A stretch of DNA of 17,675 bases from SIG636 sp045537905 (GCA_045537905.1 JAZSQJ010000030.1:1-17675); one strand, 5' to 3'; shown: positions 1 to 6,075, numbered from the stretch's first letter. The notes: a model not told the origin generated them from the letters alone. Translations and numbers: made by a program.

Positions 1-15
1 TAGTATATCATAAAA

Positions 16-51
16 AATGATGGTAGACACTTTTTTGTGTCTACCATCATT
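16..51. repeat. Perfect 15-bp inverted repeat with T6 loop
   Basis: Positions 16-30 are exactly complementary to 37-51, with a six-T loop. On the minus strand the hairpin is followed by six T (complement of 12-17), as in a rho-independent terminator. On the plus strand the following bases (TATATCAC) are a poor U-tract. The 7-mer TATATCA occurs on both sides, at 4-10 and 51-57. It could be a terminator of an off-window gene or a small inserted palindrome. Confidence 0.7.
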
Positions 52-139
52 ATATCACTTCATGCCTTCCCTGAATTTTCTACTTTAGAATAATTGTATT
101 TTGTTCTTTTTCGTGTTCTGTGCCTTTGTCAGCGGTCTG

Positions 140-178
140 AGCCGCCCTTGGATTAAATCCAAGGGTGGCTATTTCCTT
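140..178 (+). terminator. Strong rho-independent terminator
   Basis: A 14-bp stem (140-153 with 157-170, one G·T pair, loop TAA) is GC-rich in its outer half and is followed by a T-rich run at 171-187. This is a textbook plus-strand terminator. The gene it ends lies outside the window. Confidence 0.8.
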
Positions 179-216
179 TTATTTTTTAGGTAAAAACAAA
201 AGTTTTTTTGGCTTTC

Positions 217-242
217 CCACACTAAAACTGCAAAAAGTGTGG
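217..242. repeat. 7-bp inverted repeat upstream of the first gene
   Basis: CCACACT at 217-223 pairs with AGTGTGG at 236-242 around a 12-nt A-rich loop. No T-tract follows, so it is not a normal terminator. It directly abuts the putative -35 box at 242-247 and could be an operator or an upstream RNA hairpin. Confidence 0.35.
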
Positions 243-270
243 TGACAAAAGATGGTTACTGGTGTAACAT
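242..270 (+). promoter_or_regulatory. Putative promoter of the 151-aa orphan gene
   Basis: GTGACA (242-247, 5/6 match to the -35 consensus) is separated by 17 bp from TAACAT (265-270, 4/6 match to -10). Transcription would start near 277, giving a leader of about 20 nt that includes the AAGGAGG site at 285-291. A small inverted repeat GTTAC/GTAAC (255-268) lies in the spacer. Confidence 0.4.
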
Positions 271-298
271 ATACCCATAAAACGAAGGAGGACAGGTT

Positions 299-754
299 AT
301 GGATTTTATAGGCTTTTGGAAATTTCACAGTATAGGCACAATTGACGAAAATGACCGCTTGGTATATCTTAGTGCAGAAGAGTATATCAACAGTGATATG
401 CCTTACATTGACACCTCTGACCCTGAGGCGGTTGAAGACGAAATGAAGGAACGCAAAGGGGTTGTAGGCGCCAAGCTTAAGTTTACCGAGGACGGCAAGT
501 TTTATACTCTTATGCCTTTGCCTGAGGGTGTTAGCCAGGCAGAGGTTGACGAGGCGGTAAAGGGTGGACTTATCAAGCTGATGGACGGTATGATGTGTGA
601 CGACGCCAAAGCTTGGGAGCTAAGAGATGGGGAGCTTTGGTTTGACACAGGCATCGAGGGTGAAGTCTTTGGCGAAAAAACAGACGGCTTTGCAAAGGCT
701 ATGGACAACGAGGGGTATATAAGCTTTATGACCACAAGGTTTGTAAAGGAATAG
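299..754 (+). CDS. Orphan 151-aa protein of unknown function
   Basis: I do not recognise this gene. It encodes a soluble acidic protein with no signal peptide or membrane segment. The start is well supported: AAGGAGG at 285-291, 7-nt spacer, ATG. The N-terminus (MDFIGFWKF, then alternating short polar and hydrophobic stretches) and the C-terminal half rich in G, W, F and acidic residues suggest a small all-beta fold, possibly calycin/lipocalin-like; that is a weak guess from pattern alone. The gene sits alone between its own putative promoter (242-270) and terminator (766-797), so it looks like a monocistronic unit. Coding is supported by the ribosome binding site and a clean open frame. Confidence 0.75.
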   Translation: MDFIGFWKFHSIGTIDENDRLVYLSAEEYINSDMPYIDTSDPEAVEDEMKERKGVVGAKLKFTEDGKFYTLMPLPEGVSQAEVDEAVKGGLIKLMDGMMCDDAKAWELRDGELWFDTGIEGEVFGEKTDGFAKAMDNEGYISFMTTRFVKE

Positions 755-765
755 AGGCGTGTTTT

Positions 766-797
766 GACGGCTGTGCTTTTTATCACAGCCGTCGTTT
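766..797 (+). terminator. Rho-independent terminator after the orphan gene
   Basis: A perfect 10-bp stem (766-775 with 784-793, loop CTTTTTAT) is followed by TTTT at 794-797 after C793/G. It begins 11 nt after the stop codon at 752-754. The U-tract is short, so termination may be partial, leaving some read-through into the next gene. Confidence 0.7.
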
Positions 798-810
798 TAC
801 CGTATATCTA

Positions 811-839
811 TTGACAAAAAAACGCAAATAATGTATTCT
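811..839 (+). promoter_or_regulatory. Putative sigma-A promoter overlapping the nominal start of the next gene
   Basis: TTGACA (811-816) matches the -35 consensus perfectly; 17 bp later lies TATTCT (834-839), a 4/6 match to -10. Predicted initiation is near 845-848. The ATG at 831 therefore lies between the boxes and could not be on this transcript. Either the promoter is false or translation starts further downstream. Confidence 0.45.
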
Positions 840-851
840 AAAGGCAACGAG

Positions 852-1433
852 GTGATTGTTATAAAAAAGGTTCTTTCTACACTGGGCAAAGTGATTTTAG
901 AAATATTTTTAATCCCCCTGGTTCTTGTTATGGCGTTAATAGTCCTGATTTTTATCCCCTTTGACTATTTGTTTTACAAAAGAACACGTTTTTGTAAAGA
1001 TACGGGCAAAAAGTATTTTTTTACCGCTTCCGTTGCCGACCACGTCAGGCTGTATAATAAAATAAAGGCAGAAAACCTTCCTATAGAGTATTACCCCTAT
1101 GAAGAAAGAAGGGGGCTTGGCTACTTTATCTGTAACAACACCCTACTTATTCCCGACTATCCCTTCTATGACGAAAAGCAGGGAGGGTGGTTTATGACCG
1201 ACGACGAGTATGGCAAAGACGCCGTACCTCTTTTGACTGCGGTTGAAAAGGAGCTTTCGGAGTGTAATCGGTTCTTTAAGGAAGAAAGATGTACAAAAAC
1301 CGTGGTTTTCGTTTACGAATTTGAGCTTAAGGACTACCCCGGGGTGGAAACACCTTTGTGTAAGATGATAGCCCAGCCTGCGTGGCGAGGTATGGGTACA
1401 GCTTTAAGAAGGGCTGTAGAGGCACAGGGATGA
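852..1433 (+). CDS. Single-pass membrane protein of unknown function
   Basis: Not recognised. From the GTG at 852 it is 193 aa. Roughly residues 5-45 form a long hydrophobic stretch (leucine/isoleucine/valine runs, then FIPFDYLFYKR), consistent with one or two N-terminal membrane segments. A soluble, charged, tyrosine-rich domain of about 150 aa follows, probably cytoplasmic by the positive-inside rule. The start is uncertain. The upstream ATG (831) has no ribosome binding site and lies inside a good promoter; GTG 852 has AAAGG at 840-844 with a 7-nt spacer. A stronger GAGGTGAT at 849-856 would instead suit a start near 861, where only ATA is available. The stop overlaps the next gene by ATGA (1430-1433), implying translational coupling to the HAD gene. 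Confidence 0.65.
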   Translation: MIVIKKVLSTLGKVILEIFLIPLVLVMALIVLIFIPFDYLFYKRTRFCKDTGKKYFFTASVADHVRLYNKIKAENLPIEYYPYEERRGLGYFICNNTLLIPDYPFYDEKQGGWFMTDDEYGKDAVPLLTAVEKELSECNRFFKEERCTKTVVFVYEFELKDYPGVETPLCKMIAQPAWRGMGTALRRAVEAQG

Positions 1434-1894
1434 AGATAATATTTTTAGATATAGACGGTGTGTTAAACTCCCTGCAATACGACCTGCATCGAGGTGAAAG
1501 GGATGGCAATATCGACGTAACAAGGCTGCCGCTTATCAAATCCCTGGTAGAGCAAACGGGGGCAGTTATTGTTTTAACCAGCACGTGGCGTCGCCATTGG
1601 TCAGCCGATGAAACAGAGCGTGACTCTGTGGGCGAGGCTATAAACGCCGCCTTCGAAAAGGCAGGGCTTTCTATCTACGGCAAAACTCCCGACAAAGCTG
1701 TAGCTGACACGAGGGCACTGCAAATAAAGACGTGGCTGGCTGAGCATTCTGAAGCTACCGACTTTGTAGTTTTTGACGATGAGTTTTTCGGCTGGGAGGA
1801 TATAGAGCCCTTCGTGGTAAAAACCAACCCAAGGATAGGCCGCGGCTTGGAGGAAAGGCATATTAGGCAAGCACTGACGATTCTTAACAAATAA
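1430..1894 (+). CDS. HAD-superfamily phosphatase-like protein (HAD_SAK-type)
   Basis: A 154-aa protein with the haloacid dehalogenase signature. Motif I is FLDIDGVLN at the N-terminus, with nucleophile Asp and acid/base Asp two residues later. Motif II is VLTSTWR, about residue 45. Motif IV is an acidic VVFDDE near residue 118. The short cap-less layout and the order DIDGVLN-TSTWR-DDE resemble the HAD domain described in 'Swiss Army Knife' RNA-repair proteins; that assignment is from memory. It may act as a small phosphatase, substrate unknown. The start is ATG 1430, because the conserved DIDGV must sit near the N-terminus; AGAGG at 1418-1422 is the likely ribosome binding site. Longer versions of this frame would include unrelated sequence from the overlapping upstream gene. 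It is coupled to the membrane-protein gene by an ATGA overlap and is followed by a terminator. Confidence 0.8.
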   Translation: MKIIFLDIDGVLNSLQYDLHRGERDGNIDVTRLPLIKSLVEQTGAVIVLTSTWRRHWSADETERDSVGEAINAAFEKAGLSIYGKTPDKAVADTRALQIKTWLAEHSEATDFVVFDDEFFGWEDIEPFVVKTNPRIGRGLEERHIRQALTILNK

Positions 1895-1900
1895 ATAAAG

Positions 1901-1933
1901 ATGCCGAGGTATTGAAACTCAGTACCTCGGCAT
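1901..1933. terminator. Bidirectional terminator between convergent genes
   Basis: ATGCCGAGGTA at 1901-1911 pairs perfectly with TACCTCGGCAT at 1923-1933 (11 bp, loop TTGAAACTCAG). On the plus strand TTAGCTTTCTT follows. On the minus strand CTTTATTTATTT follows. It therefore suits termination of both the HAD gene from the left and the phosphoglucomutase gene from the right. Confidence 0.85.
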
Positions 1934-1961
1934 TTAGCTTTCTTCCTATATTATATATGGA

Positions 1962-3680
1962 TTAAAACAGCGTTTTTGTAAACTCACCAAAGGCGGCAAG
2001 CTTGCTGTCCACGTCCTCCATAGTGTCACCCTTACCAAGAACGTATACCTTAATCTTAGGTTCGGTACCGGAGGGACGGATGATGTACGTGCTGCCGTCA
2101 GCCAGCTCGTAATAAAGCACGTCAGAGGAGGGAAGTCCGGTGCTTTCAGTGCTGTTGTCTGCAAGGACGGTAACAACACCTGTTTTGTAATCTCTGATAC
2201 GGGTAACGGAAATACCTGCAACCTCTGTCATAGCGTTAGCACGCAGGTCGCTCATCTTGGCACGCATAGTAGACATAGGGTCAATGCCCTTAACCACGTT
2301 GCTGATACCAAGCTCCTTATAAAAGCCGTACTTTTCGTACATCTTCATAAGCAAGCTGTAAAGGCTTACGCCCTGACGCTTGTAGTAAGCCGCCATCTCC
2401 GCAATAAGCAAAGCAGTAGCAACAGCGTCCTTGTCACGGGCATAGGTGCCGGGCAGATAACCGTAGCTCTCCTCGTAACCGAAGATAAAGCCGTATTCAC
2501 CCGTCTGCTCAAACTCCTTAATCTTCTCGCCGATATACTTAAAGCCTGTAAGCACGCTCATACACTTGATGCCGTTGGTAGCGCAAACGGAGTCAAACAA
2601 AGCACTGCTTACTATGCTCTTGATAGCGCAAGGGTTAGCAGGCATAGTACCCTTTTCTCTTCTGCCCTGAATTATGTACTCAATAAGCAAGGCACCAACC
2701 TGGTTGCCGGAGAAGGGGATATAATTGCCGTCAAGGTCCTTGGCAACGATACCAACACGGTCGCTATCGGGGTCGGTAGCCAAAAGCAGGTCGCAATCGT
2801 TATCAGAAGCCGCCGCCATCAACAAACCGTCCTTAAAGCACTCCTTGCTTTCGGGGTTAGGAGACTTAACGGTAGGGAAGCGTCCGTCAGGCTCAGCCTG
2901 GGAGGGAACTATACGCAAATTTGTAACACCTGCACGGCTAAGCACCTCGGGAACCAGCTTGTAGCCTGCGCCGTGGAGGGGAGAGTATATCATATTAAGA
3001 CTGTCGCCGCACTCCTTTAAGGCATCGGGGCAAACCTGGCAGCCCATAACGGCTTTCAGATAAGCCTCGTCTACCTCTTTGCCGATTATGTTTATAAGAC
3101 CTGCCTCAACAGCCTTGTCAAAGTCCATACGCTTAACACCGTCAAATATATCGGTGGCAGCAACGGAGGCAGAAACAACGGCGGCGTGGTCAGGAGGCAG
3201 CTGAGCGCCGTCCTCCCAATAAACCTTGTAGCCGTTATATTCCATAGCGTTATGAGAAGCGGTAATGTTTATACCGGCAATGCAGTCCAGATGAAGTATA
3301 GCAAAGGAAAGCTCCGGCGTGGGACGAAGGCTTTCAAAATAATAAACCTTAATGCCGTTAGCGGCAAGAACCTCGCTGGCAGTGCGGGCAAAGGTAATGG
3401 AGTTGATACGGCTGTCGTAAGCAACGGCAACACCACGGTTTTCACCGCCCTTGTCGATAATAAGCTTAGCAAGACCTGCCGTGGTGTGAGCGACGGTATA
3501 AACGTTCATCCTGCCGGTGCCTGCGGTCATTATACTGCGCAGACCTGCTGTGCCAAATTCCATAGGCACGCCAAACCTTGCCTTGATTTCGTCCTCGTTG
3601 TTGGCGATGGAACGAAGCTCCTCTTTAGTAGCCTCGTCCACGATGGGGGAGTTAAGCCATTTGTTATACATATTAAGCAT
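1962..3680 (-). CDS. pgcA: Alpha-phosphoglucomutase (phosphohexomutase family)
   Basis: A 572-aa cytoplasmic enzyme interconverting glucose 1-phosphate and glucose 6-phosphate, feeding glycogen, cell-envelope glycolipid and nucleotide-sugar synthesis. All four family signatures are visible: the phosphoserine loop ITASHN (Ser about 142), the Mg2+ loop DPDSDR (Asp 303/305/307), the sugar-binding GYEES (about 402-406) and the phosphate-binding RPSGTEP (about 535-541). The length is close to B. subtilis PgcA (581 aa). The start at 3680 is chosen because AAGGAAGGA lies 7 nt upstream and the protein then opens as in PgcA relatives; further upstream the frame runs into promoter sequence and lacks homology-like content. 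One oddity: the residue after TASHN is Ala-Met, where the family usually has Pro. It stands alone, divergent from the ribosomal operon. Confidence 0.95.
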   Translation of the reverse strand: MLNMYNKWLNSPIVDEATKEELRSIANNEDEIKARFGVPMEFGTAGLRSIMTAGTGRMNVYTVAHTTAGLAKLIIDKGGENRGVAVAYDSRINSITFARTASEVLAANGIKVYYFESLRPTPELSFAILHLDCIAGINITASHNAMEYNGYKVYWEDGAQLPPDHAAVVSASVAATDIFDGVKRMDFDKAVEAGLINIIGKEVDEAYLKAVMGCQVCPDALKECGDSLNMIYSPLHGAGYKLVPEVLSRAGVTNLRIVPSQAEPDGRFPTVKSPNPESKECFKDGLLMAAASDNDCDLLLATDPDSDRVGIVAKDLDGNYIPFSGNQVGALLIEYIIQGRREKGTMPANPCAIKSIVSSALFDSVCATNGIKCMSVLTGFKYIGEKIKEFEQTGEYGFIFGYEESYGYLPGTYARDKDAVATALLIAEMAAYYKRQGVSLYSLLMKMYEKYGFYKELGISNVVKGIDPMSTMRAKMSDLRANAMTEVAGISVTRIRDYKTGVVTVLADNSTESTGLPSSDVLYYELADGSTYIIRPSGTEPKIKVYVLGKGDTMEDVDSKLAAFGEFTKTLF

Positions 3681-3722
3681 AGGCAAATCCTTCCTTTTAT
3701 ATAATAATTCTGTATCAAAACG

Positions 3723-3731
3723 ATTATAACA
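3723..3731 (-). promoter_or_regulatory. Extended -10 promoter for phosphoglucomutase
   Basis: Read on the minus strand, positions 3731-3723 give TGTTATAAT, a consensus -10 hexamer with the TGN extension. No good -35 lies 16-18 bp upstream, which extended -10 promoters tolerate. Transcription would start near 3716, about 35 nt before the start codon at 3680. Confidence 0.5.
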
Positions 3732-3850
3732 TATATAATAGGAAAATAAAAGTATTTTTACCATAAAAACAGCAAAAAGTTTGACAATTTTATTCACGAA
3801 TTGTTTACAAATTTTTATGCCATATTAACGAAAAAAATCGAAGAAAACTA

Positions 3851-3879
3851 TTGATTTTACCTATGCGTTGTAGTATAAT
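3851..3879 (+). promoter_or_regulatory. Main sigma-A promoter of the ribosomal-protein operon
   Basis: TTGATT (3851-3856), a 17-bp spacer, and a perfect TATAAT (3874-3879). A-tracts at 3831-3848 upstream of the -35 could serve as an UP element, as is usual for ribosomal-protein promoters. Initiation is predicted near 3885-3887. A separate perfect TTGACA at 3781-3786 has only a poor -10 partner (TTTACA, 3804-3809) and is a weaker second candidate. Confidence 0.85.
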
Positions 3880-3885
3880 AACAAG

Positions 3886-4047
3886 GCTTGAGTGCGATGA
3901 AGCGGGAAGTTGCTGCCGCCATGCAGGTAATTTCCGTGGAGTATGTCCGACAATCGGGCGATGGGAAAGCATTTTTTAAGGGCGACGGATGAAACGCCCG
4001 AGAGAGTGTTAAGACCCTGCCACCAAGTTTATTACAATATATTATAT
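3886..4047 (+). ncRNA. Structured 5' leader of the S10 operon (candidate autoregulatory RNA)
   Basis: The leader before rpsJ is about 175 nt and contains no gene. Hairpins seen by eye: (a) CGGGAA 3903-3908 with TTTCCG 3931-3936 (one G·T pair), enclosing an asymmetric GTTG/GTAA internal loop and an inner CTGC/GCAG stem (3913-3916 with 3923-3926); (b) GTCCGA 3945-3950 with TCGGGC 3954-3959, loop CAA; (c) GGGCG 3980-3984 with CGCCC 3995-3999. A T6 tract lies at 3972-3977. GCAGG 3923-3927 can also pair with CCTGC 4016-4020. In E. coli the S10 leader binds L4 for autoregulation; that this leader does the same is inference. Confidence 0.6.
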
Positions 4048-4062
4048 TAGGAGGCACAAAAC

Positions 4063-4374
4063 ATGGCAAACAAAGAAAGAATCAGGATTCGTCTTAAATC
4101 CTACGACCACACCCTTATCGATCAGTGCGCTGAGAAGATAGTGGAAACCGCAAAGAGAAACGGCGCAGCTGTTTCCGGACCCATTCCTCTTCCTACCGAC
4201 AAGGAAATCATCACAATACTCCGTGCGGTTCACAAGTATAAGGACAGCCGTGAGCAGTTCGAGCGTAGGACTCACAAGCGTCTTATCGACATCATTAAGC
4301 CCTCTCAGAAGGCAGTTGAGGCTCTTATGAGTATCGAAATGCCTGCAGGCGTTGATATCGAAATCAAGCTTTAA
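4063..4374 (+). CDS. rpsJ: 30S ribosomal protein S10
   Basis: A 103-aa protein of the 30S head, also the NusE transcription antitermination factor in other bacteria. Diagnostic stretches are RIRLKSYDH near the N-terminus, GPIPLPT at about 39-45, the loop KDSREQFE and the following RTHKRLIDI. Length is normal for the family. TAGGAGG at 4048-4054 with an 8-nt spacer sets the ATG start. It is the first gene of the superoperon, preceded by the long structured leader and followed by an unusually long 122-nt gap before rplC. Confidence 0.99.
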   Translation: MANKERIRIRLKSYDHTLIDQCAEKIVETAKRNGAAVSGPIPLPTDKEIITILRAVHKYKDSREQFERRTHKRLIDIIKPSQKAVEALMSIEMPAGVDIEIKL

Positions 4375-4480
4375 GGCGGAAGGGTGCCAAATCGGGCACA
4401 GCTTAATTTATGACAATTACGCAAAAAGCGTAAAATAACGGTCATGTTGCAGTGCGAATGACGCTGTAACCAATAACCGT
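4375..4480 (+). ncRNA. Structured rpsJ-rplC intergenic element (candidate regulatory RNA)
   Basis: This 122-nt gap contrasts with at most 27 nt elsewhere in the operon. By-eye helices: GTGCC/GGCAC (4384-4388 with 4395-4399); TTACGC/GCGTAA (4417-4422 with 4428-4433, loop AAAAA); a 9-bp stem GTTGCAGTG/CGCTGTAAC (4446-4454 with 4462-4470, two G·T pairs, loop CGAATGA), clamped by ACGGT/ACCGT (4438-4442 with 4476-4480). TGAC 4411-4414 can pair with GTCA 4441-4444, which competes with the clamp. The clamp ends directly at the rplC ribosome binding site (4481-4487). The layout suggests control of rplC and downstream genes; the ligand is unknown. Confidence 0.55.
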
Positions 4481-4496
4481 AAGGAGGAAAAATATA

Positions 4497-5126
4497 ATGA
4501 AAAAAGGCATCATCGGCAGAAAGATAGGCATGACGCAGATCTTTGATGAAAAGGGCAATGTAATACCTGTAACGGTAGTACAGGCCGGACCGTGCGTAGT
4601 GGTTCAGAAGAAGACCACTGAGAAGGACGGTTACGAAGCGGTTCAGCTCGGTTTCGCTGAAATCCCCGAAAAGAAGGTTAGCAAGCCTCTTAAGGGTCAT
4701 TTCACCAAGGCTGAAGTAGCTTACAAGAGATATCTCAAGGAGTTCAGACTTGAAGATTGCGCAGCACTCAACGTGGGCGACATCGTTAAGGCAGACACCT
4801 TTGAGGCAGGCGAAAAGGTAGACGTTACCGGTATGACAAAGGGTCGCGGCTTCTCCGGCGTTATCAAGAGATGGGGCGCACACAGACTCAGAATGTCTCA
4901 CGGTACAGGTCCTGTTCACCGTCAGGTTGGCTCTATGGGCGCAAACAGCGATCCCTCCAGAGTTATGAAGAACAAGAAGATGGCAGGTCAGTACGGTAAC
5001 GAAAAGGTTACCACCCTCAATCTTGACGTAGTTAAGGTTGACAAGGAAAAGAACCTGTTGGCTATAAAGGGTGCCGTTCCCGGTTCCCGCGGCGGTATAG
5101 TTTATATCCGCAATACAGTAAAGTAA
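4497..5126 (+). CDS. rplC: 50S ribosomal protein L3
   Basis: A 209-aa early-assembly protein of the large subunit that reaches toward the peptidyl-transferase centre. Typical elements are the N-terminal GRKIGMTQIFDE, TKGRGFSGVIKRW in the central loop, and HGTGPVHRQVGSMG followed by the basic NKKMAGQYG segment. Length matches the bacterial family. AAGGAGG at 4481-4487, 9-nt spacer. It stands behind the structured 122-nt intergenic element, so its translation may be controlled independently of rpsJ. Confidence 0.99.
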   Translation: MKKGIIGRKIGMTQIFDEKGNVIPVTVVQAGPCVVVQKKTTEKDGYEAVQLGFAEIPEKKVSKPLKGHFTKAEVAYKRYLKEFRLEDCAALNVGDIVKADTFEAGEKVDVTGMTKGRGFSGVIKRWGAHRLRMSHGTGPVHRQVGSMGANSDPSRVMKNKKMAGQYGNEKVTTLNLDVVKVDKEKNLLAIKGAVPGSRGGIVYIRNTVK

Positions 5127-5138
5127 GGAGGAAAAGAC

Positions 5139-5762
5139 ATGGCTAAACTTAACGTACTCAATATGCAAGGCGCAAGCTGTGGCGAAATCGAACTTTCCGA
5201 TGCAGTTTTCGGCGCAGAAGTTAATGTTCCCGTGCTTCACTCTGTTGTAAGAGCATACCTCCTTAACCAGAGACAGGGCACACAGTCCACACTTACCAGA
5301 AGCGAAGTTTCCGGCGGCGGCAGAAAGCCCTGGAGACAGAAGGGCACCGGCAGAGCAAGACAGGGCAGCACCCGTTCTCCTCAGTGGACCCACGGCGGTA
5401 TCGCTCTTGGTCCTAAGCCCAGACTTTATAAGGTAAGCATCAATAAAAAGGTAAAGAAAATTGCGATGAGAAGCGCACTTTCTTCCAAGGTTGCTGACAG
5501 TGAACTGATTGTTATTGACAATATCGCACTTGACGAATATAAGACCAAGAAGATAGCTGAGTTCCTTAGCGCAGTAGGTGCAAACGGTAAGACACTTATC
5601 GTTACCGCTGAAGCAGACCAGAAGGTTTATCGCTCCGCGGCTAATATTCCCGGCGTAAAGGCAAGCCCTGTAAACGCACTTAATGTTTACGATATACTTA
5701 ACTGTAACAAGCTCGTTATAGCTAAGGACGCCGTTGCCAGGTTAGAGGAGGTTTATGCCTAA
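5139..5762 (+). CDS. rplD: 50S ribosomal protein L4
   Basis: A 207-aa protein lining the upper exit tunnel; in E. coli it also represses its own operon through the S10 leader. The long tunnel loop is plain (LTRSEVSGGGRKPWRQKGTG, about residues 51-70, followed by ARQGSTRSPQ). AAGGAGG at 5125-5131 overlaps the rplC stop codon, with a 7-nt spacer. Its stop overlaps the rplW start by one base (TAATG), so L4 and L23 are probably translationally coupled. It is a natural first candidate ligand for the two structured RNA elements upstream. Confidence 0.99.
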   Translation: MAKLNVLNMQGASCGEIELSDAVFGAEVNVPVLHSVVRAYLLNQRQGTQSTLTRSEVSGGGRKPWRQKGTGRARQGSTRSPQWTHGGIALGPKPRLYKVSINKKVKKIAMRSALSSKVADSELIVIDNIALDEYKTKKIAEFLSAVGANGKTLIVTAEADQKVYRSAANIPGVKASPVNALNVYDILNCNKLVIAKDAVARLEEVYA

Positions 5763-6055
5763 TGAAAACTTGCTACGACATCATAATCAAGCCCGTTATA
5801 TCCGAGGCTTCCATTGCAGATATGCAGGACAAGAAGTACACCTTCAAGGTTGCAGTTGACGCTAACAAGCAGGAAATCAAGGCAGCTGTTGAAGAAATCT
5901 TTGGCGTTCAGGTAGAAAAGGTTACCACCATCAACGTTAAGGCTAAGGCTAAGAGACTTGGCTACCACTACGGTAAGACCGCTGCCTGGAAAAAGGCATT
6001 TGTTAAACTTACTGCTGATTCAAAGACTATTGAGTTCTTTGACAGCTTGATGTAA
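5762..6055 (+). CDS. rplW: 50S ribosomal protein L23
   Basis: A 97-aa protein at the tunnel exit, the docking site for trigger factor and SRP in other bacteria. The start MKTCYDIIIKPVISE and the central DKKYTFKV followed by VEEIFGVQVEKV are characteristic, as is the later GYHYGKTAAWKKAFV. AGGAGG at 5746-5751 lies inside the end of rplD, with a 10-nt spacer; the one-base TAATG overlap indicates coupling. Length is typical. Confidence 0.99.
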   Translation: MKTCYDIIIKPVISEASIADMQDKKYTFKVAVDANKQEIKAAVEEIFGVQVEKVTTINVKAKAKRLGYHYGKTAAWKKAFVKLTADSKTIEFFDSLM

Positions 6056-6075
6056 TCGAAAGGAGTTAATAGATA

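Larger units (their letters stand above)
1..298. other. Non-coding stretch before the first gene
   Basis: No convincing gene is present on either strand. What can be seen is a perfect 15-bp palindrome (16-51), a strong rho-independent terminator (140-178), a 7-bp hairpin (217-242), a plausible promoter (242-270) and the ribosome binding site of the first gene (285-291). The terminator must serve a plus-strand transcript that begins left of, or at the very edge of, this window. Confidence 0.6.

Noticed and set aside
85..162. A 25-aa minus-strand frame from TTG 162 to TAA 85
   Set aside because: It has no ribosome binding site, starts inside a terminator stem, and depends on a rare start; short open frames like this are expected by chance.
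3681..3797. 39-residue N-terminal extension of phosphoglucomutase
   Set aside because: The extension runs through the promoter (TGTTATAAT), is hydrophobic and AT-rich, and the ATG at 3680 has a strong ribosome binding site.
3781..3809. Second upstream promoter with perfect TTGACA
   Set aside because: At 17-bp spacing the -10 is TTTACA (3/6 match); the downstream TTGATT-17-TATAAT is much stronger, so I do not list it as a separate promoter.
4410..4436. Possible internal promoter ATGACA/TAAAAT in the rpsJ-rplC gap
   Set aside because: The spacer is only 15 bp and the boxes coincide with the TTACGC hairpin, so an RNA-structure explanation fits better; not excluded.
4371..5393. Long minus-strand open frame (340 codons) opposite rplC/rplD
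   Set aside because: It is a shadow of the codon usage on the coding strand. The plus strand carries unmistakable L3 and L4, and the minus frame is Cys/Leu/Asn-rich with no family resemblance.
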